NCBI GenBank assembly: GCA_007126855.1
Contig: SLAK01000254.1
Span: forward strand, 1-5,829
Direction of reading: 5' to 3'
Length of the DNA: 5,829 nt
Source of the DNA: Dehalococcoidia bacterium
GTDB taxonomy: Bacteria; Chloroflexota; Dehalococcoidia; Tepidiformales; Tepidiformaceae
The notes beneath the pieces were generated by a model, which ran no database searches, was not told where the DNA came from, and saw only the letters and a list, made by a program, of their open reading frames with translations. Shown here one piece after another: positions 1-5,650 of this stretch; the first letter of the stretch is position 1; every line of letters starts with the position of its first letter. The position numbers and the translations under genes were made by a program.

Positions 1-780
1 ACCGGCGGCGATGGGGTGGACACCTTTAATGTTTCGACGGCGGCGGCGCTGGTGGTGGCGGGCGCCGGCGGGCGCGTGGCGAAGCACGGTAACCGGGCAA
101 TGTCATCGAAAGCGGGCAGCGCGGACGTGCTGGAGGCGCTCGGGGCGCGGACAGACCTTGGCGGCGAGGCGGTGGCGAAGATTATCGACGAATGCGGGTT
201 CTGCTACGTGTTCGCGCAGCGCTTCCACCCGGCGATGCGGCACGTGGCGGGGCCGCGGCGCGAGATGGGCGTGCGGACGCTGTTCAACCTGCTGGGGCCG
301 CTGACGAACCCGGCGAATCCCAGGGCCCAACTTACGGGCGTGTCGTCGGCCGCGCACGCACCGTTGATGGCTGAAGCGTTCGCGCTGCGGGGGGTGAGCC
401 CGGTAATCATCGTCCGTTCGAGCGACGGGCTGGACGAAATCAGCGTATCGGCGCCGACGAAGGCATGGTTTGTGGAAGACGGCAAGGTCCGGGAGCAAGA
501 GCTGACGCCAGGCGACTTCGGGCTGCGGGCGCACCCACTGGAGGCGGTGAAAGGCGGGACCGCGGAAGAGAACGCCGAGACGATGCAGGCGGTTTTGCGC
601 GGGGAAGGCGGTGCGGTGCTCGATTTCGTGCTGATGAACAGCGCAGCGGCGCTGTACGTCGCCGGGCTGGCGCCGGACCTGTGGAACGGAGCAAAGATCG
701 CGCATGATGTGATCACGACGGGCAAAGCTCGAAGGGTGCTCGACCGGTATCTGGAGCTGACCCAGGAGGCTGGCGGGTGA
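1..780 (+). CDS. trpD: Anthranilate phosphoribosyltransferase, 5' end cut by the window
   Basis: TrpD transfers the phosphoribosyl group of PRPP to anthranilate, the second step of tryptophan synthesis, in the cytoplasm. The frame is open from base 1 and its first codons read TGGDG, the middle of the conserved GTGGD PRPP-binding loop. About 75-80 N-terminal residues of a usual ~340-residue protein are therefore missing and 259 remain. The GTG at 16 lies inside this loop and is not the start. Also visible are KHGNR (bases 82-96), the FHPAMRHV stretch, the family signature FNLLGPLTNP, and GLDE (bases 427-438), whose Asp-Glu pair binds Mg2+ in the family. No conserved residue in the visible part looks lost. 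The TGA stop overlaps the trpC GTG by 4 bases. The identification is secure; only the start is unknown. Confidence 0.97.
   Translation, partial: TGGDGVDTFNVSTAAALVVAGAGGRVAKHGNRAMSSKAGSADVLEALGARTDLGGEAVAKIIDECGFCYVFAQRFHPAMRHVAGPRREMGVRTLFNLLGPLTNPANPRAQLTGVSSAAHAPLMAEAFALRGVSPVIIVRSSDGLDEISVSAPTKAWFVEDGKVREQELTPGDFGLRAHPLEAVKGGTAEENAETMQAVLRGEGGAVLDFVLMNSAAALYVAGLAPDLWNGAKIAHDVITTGKARRVLDRYLELTQEAGG
764..769 (+). promoter_or_regulatory. Ribosome binding site of trpC
   Basis: AGGAGG lies inside the last codons of trpD, 7 bases before the GTG at 777. It supports that GTG as the trpC start and tight coupling of trpD and trpC translation. Confidence 0.75.
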
Positions 781-1601
781 GCGAGACCATCCTGGAGCGG
801 ATTGTTGCCCGGCGCCGCGAGGATATCCGCGAGGCGAAGCGGCAGACGCCGTTCGCGGAGCTACGGGCGCGGCTTGATGACGCGCCGGCAGCGATCGATT
901 TCGCCGGGCGGCTGCGCCAGGACGCACCGATGGCGGTAATCGCGGAAATCAAGAGAGCATCGCCGAGCAAGGGCGACATCGCGCCGTGCATCGATGCGGG
1001 CGCCCAGGCGCTGGCTTATGCGGAAGCGGGCGCGGCGGGGATTTCGGTGCTGACTGAGCCGGCGTGGTTCAAGGGCACGCTGCAAGACATGCGGGATGCG
1101 CGGAATTGCGTCGATGCGCTGGGCGAGGTGCGCCCGGGGGTGCTTCGCAAGGACTTCATCATCGACGAATACCAGGTGGTGGAGGCGCGGGCCTGGGGCG
1201 CGGACACGGTGCTGCTGATCGTGGCGTGCCTGGATGACGCGGCGCTGCGTGGATTGCTGGATGTGTCGCGGGCACTGGGCATGGAGCCGCTGGTGGAAGT
1301 GGCAAATGCGAACGAGATGGACCGCGGTGTGAAGGCAGGCGCGCAATTCATCGGGGTGAACAACCGGGACCTGCGGGACTTCTCCGTGGACCCGGCGAAC
1401 GCGGAACGGCTGGCCGGGATGGCCGGCGAAGGCGTGCTGCTGGCAGCGCTGAGCGGCATCAGCGAGCGCGCTGATGTGGAGCGTTACGAGCGCGCCGGGG
1501 CGCAGGCCGTGCTCGTCGGCGAGACCCTGATGCGGGCGGAGGATCCCGGCGAGAAGTTGCGGGAGCTACTTGGCCATGATCGTGGTGCAGATGCACGGTG
1601 A
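777..1601 (+). CDS. trpC: Indole-3-glycerol phosphate synthase with a Glu-to-Leu active-site change
   Basis: TrpC closes CdRP to indole-3-glycerol phosphate with loss of CO2 and water; it is a cytoplasmic (beta/alpha)8 barrel. The 274-residue product is near the family's usual ~260. Family motifs appear in order: AEIKRASPS (E57, K59), SVLTEP (90-95), RKDFI (K125, the expected general acid), EPLVEV (E174, the expected general base), NNRDL (N195/N196), the SGI phosphate loop (S226) and LVGETLM (246-252). One position is odd. Where the family normally has ESGI, this protein has LSGI, with Leu225 encoded by CTG at 1449-1451; this Glu corresponds to Glu210 of the Sulfolobus enzyme. The start GTG overlaps the trpD stop and has a good ribosome binding site. 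The 3' end overlaps the next gene by 26 bases. It is clearly TrpC by sequence; full activity is likely but the substitution needs explaining. Confidence 0.96.
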   Translation: MSETILERIVARRREDIREAKRQTPFAELRARLDDAPAAIDFAGRLRQDAPMAVIAEIKRASPSKGDIAPCIDAGAQALAYAEAGAAGISVLTEPAWFKGTLQDMRDARNCVDALGEVRPGVLRKDFIIDEYQVVEARAWGADTVLLIVACLDDAALRGLLDVSRALGMEPLVEVANANEMDRGVKAGAQFIGVNNRDLRDFSVDPANAERLAGMAGEGVLLAALSGISERADVERYERAGAQAVLVGETLMRAEDPGEKLRELLGHDRGADAR

Positions 1602-2088
1602 ACCGGGAAGCGGCAAGACGACGCTGGCGCGGGCGCTTGCCCCGCGCATTCCGGCCACGCATGTGGACAAGGACCTGCTGATGAGCGCGATCATGCGGAG
1701 CGGCGTGCCGCGGGACATCGCCGGGCCGACGGCGTATGAAGTGGTGTGGGACCTTTCGGCGAGCCTGCTGCGGCAGGGGCACTCGGTGGTGATCGACAGC
1801 CCGGCGTTCTGGCCAATCATTGAGCAGCGCGGCGAGCAGATCGCGGAGGAGTGTGGTGCTCGCTACTGCATGATCGAGACGATTTGCAGCGACCATGCCG
1901 AGGTAGAGCGGCGGCTGGAAAGCCGCGAAGCGTTGCCGGCGAACCCGCGGCAGCGCGTTGACTGGCTTGCCATGCCCGGTACGCAGGCGCCGATCCGGCC
2001 GCGGCTGACGCTCGACACCGTGCGCCCAATCGAAGAGCTGGTTGATATCGCGCTGGCATACCTGACGGACCTGGGGAAGGCCGCATGA
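1576..2088 (+). CDS. P-loop ATPase/kinase-like protein (AAA_33 / predicted kinase type) inside the trp operon
   Basis: This 170-residue protein has a Walker A motif at its N terminus (GEPGSGKTT, residues 8-16). Next come an acidic DKD segment (31-33), a Walker B-like strand ending in VVIDSPAF (71-78), a CSD motif followed by an Arg-rich lid-like segment (R112, R113, R117), and a C-terminal LDT (146-148) before a final helix. This order is typical of small nucleotide-binding kinases of the AAA_33 / zeta-toxin-like / chloramphenicol-phosphotransferase-like group, which phosphorylate small molecules. The substrate cannot be read from the sequence. No signal peptide or membrane segment is evident. 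ATG at 1576 is preferred, with GGGAG 10 bases upstream; TTG at 1570 in the same frame is an alternative with poorer spacing. It overlaps trpC by 26 bases and trpF by 4 (ATGA), so it is translated with them. No role in tryptophan synthesis is established. Confidence 0.88.
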   Translation: MIVVQMHGEPGSGKTTLARALAPRIPATHVDKDLLMSAIMRSGVPRDIAGPTAYEVVWDLSASLLRQGHSVVIDSPAFWPIIEQRGEQIAEECGARYCMIETICSDHAEVERRLESREALPANPRQRVDWLAMPGTQAPIRPRLTLDTVRPIEELVDIALAYLTDLGKAA

Positions 2089-2828
2089 CGAGGGTGAAGA
2101 TTTGCGGCGTGCGCGATGTGGAAACGGCTGTTGAAGCCGTGAAGGGTGGCGCGGACATGATAGGGCTGATGTTCGCGGAATCGCGGCGGAAGGTGACGCC
2201 GCAGGAGTGCTACGACATCGTCACGGCGCTGCACGAGCTGCGCGGCCATGCGGGCGCCGTGGAAATCCGGGGCCCGGATCGCGGAGAGGTGACGGCAAAG
2301 AGCTGGTTCGGCGTGTGGAACGACGCGATCGACGATGTGTTCTTCCGCGTGCGGCCGCTGATCGTAGGCGTGTTCGCGGGAATGAGCGCGGAGGAAGTGA
2401 ACAACGTGGCGGACGCGGCGCACCTGGACCTCGTGCAGCTCTCCGGCGGGGAGAATGAAGCCTTCATCGACGCCGTGGAGCGACCGGTGATCAAAGCGAT
2501 CCATGTCGACGAGACGACGACAGCCTTTGATGTGTTCGACCGGGCGGTGGCCGGGCATGCGCGCGGGATCATGCTGGACACCGCATCGGCGCACGCACAG
2601 GGTGGCACGGGGCAGACCTTTGACTGGGAAGTCGCAGCCGACGTGAGCGAGCGTCTGCCAATCATGCTCGCGGGCGGGCTGAGCCCGGAGAACGTCGCGG
2701 CAGCGGTAACGCAGGTGCGGCCGTGGGCTGTCGACGTTTCGAGCGGCGTGGAGACCGATGGAACGAAAGATACGGCGAAGGTTCGCGCCTTTATCGCCGC
2801 GGCAAAGGAGGCCGGCCGTGACCACTGA
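2085..2828 (+). CDS. trpF: Phosphoribosylanthranilate isomerase with an insertion
   Basis: TrpF performs the Amadori rearrangement of phosphoribosylanthranilate to CdRP, the step between TrpD and TrpC. KICG at residues 5-8 supplies the catalytic Cys7, and MLDT (163-166) supplies the catalytic Asp165. The phosphate-binding motifs AGGLSPENV (196-204) and DVSSGVE (217-223) are intact. VQLSGGE (117-123) replaces the more common VQLHG. At 247 residues it is about 40 longer than the usual ~205. The surplus lies at about residues 52-90, between a VTPQE segment (37-41) and RPLIVGVF (90-97). It is hydrophilic, with IRGPDRG and a Trp-rich SWFGVWNDAIDD stretch. The ATG overlaps the preceding stop as ATGA, with GGGGAAGG 4 bases upstream. 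The gene ends 11 bases inside trpB. The identification is secure; the role of the insertion is unknown. Confidence 0.95.
   Translation: MTRVKICGVRDVETAVEAVKGGADMIGLMFAESRRKVTPQECYDIVTALHELRGHAGAVEIRGPDRGEVTAKSWFGVWNDAIDDVFFRVRPLIVGVFAGMSAEEVNNVADAAHLDLVQLSGGENEAFIDAVERPVIKAIHVDETTTAFDVFDRAVAGHARGIMLDTASAHAQGGTGQTFDWEVAADVSERLPIMLAGGLSPENVAAAVTQVRPWAVDVSSGVETDGTKDTAKVRAFIAAAKEAGRDH
2806..2811 (+). promoter_or_regulatory. Ribosome binding site that fixes the trpB start
   Basis: AGGAGG within the last codons of trpF, 6 bases before GTG 2818. It favours this GTG over the in-frame ATG at 2758, which would add 20 basic residues not typical of TrpB. Confidence 0.8.
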
Positions 2829-4011
2829 GACCAACCTTGCACCACGATTCGGTGATTTCGGGGGCCGGTATGTGCCGGAGACGCTGATAGGCGCGCACGA
2901 AGAGCTTGAGCGCGCCTATGACGAGGCGCGGAAGGACCCAGCATTCCACGAAGAGCTAGCGGAGCTGCAGGAGCATTACGTTGGCCGGCCGACGCCGCTG
3001 TACCTTGCGGAGCGCCTCTCGGAGGAGACCGGCGGGGCACGCATCTGGCTGAAGCGCGAGGACCTGGCGCATACGGGGGCGCACAAAATCAACAATGCGC
3101 TGGGGCAGGCGCTGCTGGCGAAGCGGCTGGGTAAGCCGCGCATCATCGCGGAGACGGGCGCTGGGCAGCACGGCGTCGCGACGGCGACGGTGTGCGCGAT
3201 GATGGGGCTGGAGTGCGTGGTGTACATGGGCAGCGAGGACATCCGGCGGCAATCGCTGAACGTGTTCCGGATGAAGATGCTGGGCGCCGAGGTAGTGCCA
3301 GTGGACAGCGGCAGCCGGACCCTGAAGGACGCGATCAACGAGGCGATGCGCGACTGGGTGACGAATGTGCGCACGACACACTACCTGATCGGCTCGGCGA
3401 TCGGCCCGCACCCGTTCCCGACAATCGTGCGCGACTTCCAGTCGGTCATCGGGATCGAGGCGCGCGAGCAGATGCTTGAGCGCGCGGGCAGGCTGCCGGA
3501 CGTGGCGATTGCCTGCGTGGGCGGCGGGAGCAACGCGATCGGACTGTTCCATCCCTTCGTGGAGGACACGGAGGTGCGGCTCATTGGCGTGGAGGCAGCC
3601 GGCGAAGGCGTTGGCAGCGGGAAGCATTCCGCGACGCTGGTGGCGGGCCGCCCGGGCGTGCTGCACGGGACACGGACCTATCTGCTGCAGGACGGCTACG
3701 GCCAGATCCTGCCCACGCACAGCATTTCGGCCGGGCTCGACTACCCGGGCGTCGGGCCGGAGCATTCGTGGTTGAAGACATCGGAACGCGCGGAATACGT
3801 AGCGGTGGACGACAAGCAGGCGCTTGAAGGCTTCAAGGCGCTCACAGGCGCTGAGGGGATCATCCCGGCGCTGGAGCCGTCGCACGCGGTGTATCACGCC
3901 CTCGAAGTCGCCAGGGGGATGCGGCCGGACCAGGACATCCTGATCGGGCTTAGCGGCCGGGGCGACAAGGACATGCATACCGTAGCCGAAGCGCTGGGTG
4001 TGACGCTCTGA
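2818..4011 (+). CDS. trpB: Tryptophan synthase beta chain
   Basis: TrpB is the PLP enzyme that joins indole, channelled from TrpA, with serine to make tryptophan. The product has 397 residues, a normal length for the standard TrpB1 type. It opens with FGDFGGRYVPETL (11-23), a family signature. HTGAHKINN (85-93) contains the PLP lysine K90, and ETGAGQHG (112-119) contains the catalytic glutamate E112. GGGSNAIG (235-242) binds the PLP phosphate. The family segments LDYPGVGPEHS (307-317), EGIIPALE (346-353) and LSGRGDKD (378-385) are all intact, as are the TrpA-interface regions by inspection. GTG is chosen because of the AGGAGG 6 bases upstream; it lies 11 bases inside trpF. Unusually, the next gene is not trpA: a membrane protein gene intervenes. 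A perfect inverted repeat lies early in the coding region (2887-2919). Confidence 0.97.
   Translation: MTTETNLAPRFGDFGGRYVPETLIGAHEELERAYDEARKDPAFHEELAELQEHYVGRPTPLYLAERLSEETGGARIWLKREDLAHTGAHKINNALGQALLAKRLGKPRIIAETGAGQHGVATATVCAMMGLECVVYMGSEDIRRQSLNVFRMKMLGAEVVPVDSGSRTLKDAINEAMRDWVTNVRTTHYLIGSAIGPHPFPTIVRDFQSVIGIEAREQMLERAGRLPDVAIACVGGGSNAIGLFHPFVEDTEVRLIGVEAAGEGVGSGKHSATLVAGRPGVLHGTRTYLLQDGYGQILPTHSISAGLDYPGVGPEHSWLKTSERAEYVAVDDKQALEGFKALTGAEGIIPALEPSHAVYHALEVARGMRPDQDILIGLSGRGDKDMHTVAEALGVTL
2887..2919 (+). repeat. Perfect 10-bp inverted repeat in the 5' part of trpB
   Basis: ATAGGCGCGC (2887-2896) and its exact reverse complement GCGCGCCTAT (2910-2919) flank a 13-base loop. In mRNA this would form a GC-rich hairpin starting about 70 bases after the trpB start. 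No T-run follows, so it is not an intrinsic terminator. In DNA this rich in G/C, one such repeat per several kb is plausible by chance. Confidence 0.5.
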
Positions 4012-4862
4012 ATGAGGAGCGATTAGCGCTAGACCGCCCGTTCGCGGGCACGCAGCCGTGGGGGCCACGGGAGGCCTTCCTGGGCCTTGTGGTCGGCATC
4101 TCGCTGTTCTTCCTCTCGTCGCTGCTTGTGTTGCTGGCGGTGGTGGCTGCGGGACGCGATTTCATCATCCAGGACCCGGAAGACATCTTCGCCATCGCGG
4201 GCCAGATTGCAGAGTACGCCGACGAGCGATTGCAGGCTGCAACCAGGGGCGAAGCATTACCGGACCCGCCGCGCATCTACGCGGACGAGGGGGCGCTGCG
4301 TATTGCGCTCGGCTTCACGGTGCTCTTTCAGGTTGTGACCATCGGCGCAGTGCTGTTGATCACGGGGCGCTCGCCGGGAGAGCTGATCCAGGTTTTCCGG
4401 ATGGACCAGTTCCGGACCCGGCACCTGCTCCGGCCGGCGGTGGCGACGATTGTGGCATACGCCGGAGTGATCACTTACGCAGTGGTCGTCGAAGCGCTCG
4501 GGTGGGATGTGCTCGTGCCGGACAGCACGATCCCCGCGGCGGTGACGCGGGACGCGATAGCGCTGATCCTGACTGGGCTGGCGGCGGTGATCCTTGCGCC
4601 GCTATCGGAGGAGCTGCTGTATCGCGGGCTGATCATGGGCGGGCTCCTGAAATGGGGATTCCTGCCTGCGGCGGTCATTTCGTCCGCGGTATTCGCAGGG
4701 GTGCACCTTGATGTGGGCAGCCTGATCCCGTTCTTCGGCGTCGGGATGGTGCTTGCGTGGCTGTTCTGGTCCGGGGGACGGCTGTGGGACGCGGTGCTGT
4801 TTCACTTCTTCTTCAACGGGATCAGTTACCTCATACTCGTGAGCATGGGAGGCCAGGTATGA
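4008..4862 (+). CDS. CPBP-family (CAAX protease/bacteriocin-processing, Abi/Rce1-like) membrane protease; start uncertain
   Basis: This is a predicted integral membrane metal-independent protease of the CPBP/Rce1 type. Numbering from GTG 4089, it has a hydrophobic helix at 1-21, a polar loop at about 23-70, then helices near 71-93, 114-135, 153-171, 186-206, 209-228 and 232-252. The three CPBP motifs are complete: EELLYR (E174, E175, R179), FAGVH (H206), and a late HFFFN (H239, N243). The start is odd. The frame stays open upstream and encodes RPFAGTQPWGPREAFLG, the kind of proline/Trp segment that precedes the first helix in this family. The only NTG codons there are CTG 4008, which overlaps the trpB stop as CTGA, and CTG 4080 (GGGAGG 5 bases upstream). 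GTG 4089 is the conservative start and gives 257 residues, against 284 from CTG 4008. The 3' end overlaps trpA as ATGA. CPBP proteins process peptides or confer immunity in some bacteria; no substrate is indicated here. Confidence 0.85.
   Translation: MNEERLALDRPFAGTQPWGPREAFLGLVVGISLFFLSSLLVLLAVVAAGRDFIIQDPEDIFAIAGQIAEYADERLQAATRGEALPDPPRIYADEGALRIALGFTVLFQVVTIGAVLLITGRSPGELIQVFRMDQFRTRHLLRPAVATIVAYAGVITYAVVVEALGWDVLVPDSTIPAAVTRDAIALILTGLAAVILAPLSEELLYRGLIMGGLLKWGFLPAAVISSAVFAGVHLDVGSLIPFFGVGMVLAWLFWSGGRLWDAVLFHFFFNGISYLILVSMGGQV
4847..4852 (+). promoter_or_regulatory. Ribosome binding site that fixes the trpA start
   Basis: GGGAGG in the last codons of the CPBP gene, 6 bases before ATG 4859. 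It supports this start over the in-frame ATG at 4757, which would prepend 34 residues lying over the CPBP coding region. Confidence 0.8.
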
Positions 4863-5650
4863 CAGAACGGCTGCGGGAGACCTTTGCCCGCGCACGGAGC
4901 GGGGGGAAGACGGTGTTCGCGCCGTACATCACGGCGGGTTACCCGCGGCGTTCGGACACGGTGCCGCTGCTTCTCGCGCTGGAGGCGGCCGGGAGCGATG
5001 TGATCGAGCTGGGGATGCCATTCACGGACCCGCTTGCGGACGGGGCGACGATCCAGCACGCGAACCAGGTGGCGCTCGAGCAGGAGGTGCACCTGGAAGA
5101 CTGCCTGGCGATGGTGGCCGAGGCGCGGGCGGAGGGTCTGCAGGCGCCGGTAGTGCTAATGGGCTACTACAACCCGGTACTGGCGATGGGCGAGGAGCGC
5201 TGCGTGCAGCGGGCGCGGGAAGCGGGCGCGGACGGGTTCATCATCGTGGACCTGCCGCCCGAGGAGGCCGGGAACTTCCTGGCGGCATGCAAGGCCAACG
5301 ACATGAGCTTTGTGCCGCTGGTGGCGCCAACGACGGCCGATGAGCGGATCCCGAAGATTGCGGCGGTGGCGGATAGCTTCCTCTATTGCGTGAGCGTGGC
5401 CGGGACGACGGGGAGCCGGGCGGAGCTTCCGGTGGAGCTGGGGGACTTTGTCGCGCGGGTGCGGAAAGCGTCGAGCCTGCCGCTGGGGGTGGGCTTCGGT
5501 ATCTCAACGCGGAAGCATGTGGAGCAGGTGGGAAGCGTGGCAGATGCCGCAATAGTTGGCTCTGCTATAATCGCGGCCATCGACGCAGGCGACGCTGACG
5601 GCTGCGTGCAGCGGGTCAGGGAGTTTGTGGAAGAACTTTGCGGCGGCTGA
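4859..5650 (+). CDS. trpA: Tryptophan synthase alpha chain
   Basis: TrpA cleaves indole-3-glycerol phosphate to indole and glyceraldehyde 3-phosphate and passes indole to TrpB. The 263-residue protein matches the family length. VFAPYITAGYP (19-29) opens the barrel. ELGMPFTDPLADG (50-62) contains the two catalytic acids E50 and D61, equivalent to Glu49 and Asp60 of the Salmonella enzyme. LMGYYNP (100-106), DGFIIVDLPPEE (125-136), APTT (156-159), the phosphate-binding region around VAGTTGSR (180-187), and GVGFGIS (210-216) are present. A minor departure is DGATIQ where most members read DGPTIQ. The start overlaps the CPBP stop as ATGA. The last codons before base 5580 contain an exact extended -10 promoter sequence built from A/T-ending codons that are uncommon here. 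The stop overlaps the ATG of a small open frame as TGATG. Confidence 0.97.
   Translation: MTERLRETFARARSGGKTVFAPYITAGYPRRSDTVPLLLALEAAGSDVIELGMPFTDPLADGATIQHANQVALEQEVHLEDCLAMVAEARAEGLQAPVVLMGYYNPVLAMGEERCVQRAREAGADGFIIVDLPPEEAGNFLAACKANDMSFVPLVAPTTADERIPKIAAVADSFLYCVSVAGTTGSRAELPVELGDFVARVRKASSLPLGVGFGISTRKHVEQVGSVADAAIVGSAIIAAIDAGDADGCVQRVREFVEELCGG
5563..5571 (+). promoter_or_regulatory. Candidate extended -10 promoter inside trpA, reading toward aroH
   Basis: TGCTATAAT is an exact extended -10 element (TGN followed by consensus TATAAT). No convincing -35 hexamer is seen 16-18 bases upstream, which extended -10 promoters can tolerate. Transcription would begin near 5578 and give a leader of about 197 bases before aroH. 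The codons that form it (TCT GCT ATA ATC) include A/T-ending choices that are scarce in the surrounding genes. It has not been tested and could be chance. Confidence 0.4.

Noticed and set aside
16..18. GTG as a start for trpD
   Set aside because: The frame continues to base 1 and the codons before it form the conserved PRPP-binding loop, so the gene is cut by the window rather than starting here.
103..927. 274-codon open frame on the minus strand opposite trpD and trpC
   Set aside because: Antisense shadow of conserved coding sequence, composition typical of a shadow frame.
2758..2817. N-terminal extension of trpB from ATG 2758
   Set aside because: It would overlap trpF by 71 bases, adds basic residues atypical of TrpB, and lacks the AGGAGG spacing seen before GTG 2818.
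1863..2834. 323-codon open frame on the minus strand opposite the P-loop gene and trpF
   Set aside because: Antisense shadow of two well-supported genes; the product is His/Arg-rich with no family motif.
2956..4068. 370-codon open frame on the minus strand opposite trpB
   Set aside because: It lies wholly opposite a clear TrpB with all motifs. Long antisense frames are expected in GC-rich genes with G/C third positions, and its translation shows no recognisable domain.
4058..4711. 217-codon + strand frame overlapping the CPBP gene
   Set aside because: Out of frame with the CPBP gene, whose motifs and hydrophobic helices are clear; this frame is Gly/Arg/Ala-rich without motifs.
4757..4858. 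N-terminal extension of trpA from ATG 4757
   Set aside because: The added 34 residues overlie conserved CPBP coding sequence; ATG 4859 has a ribosome binding site at ideal spacing and matches the family start.
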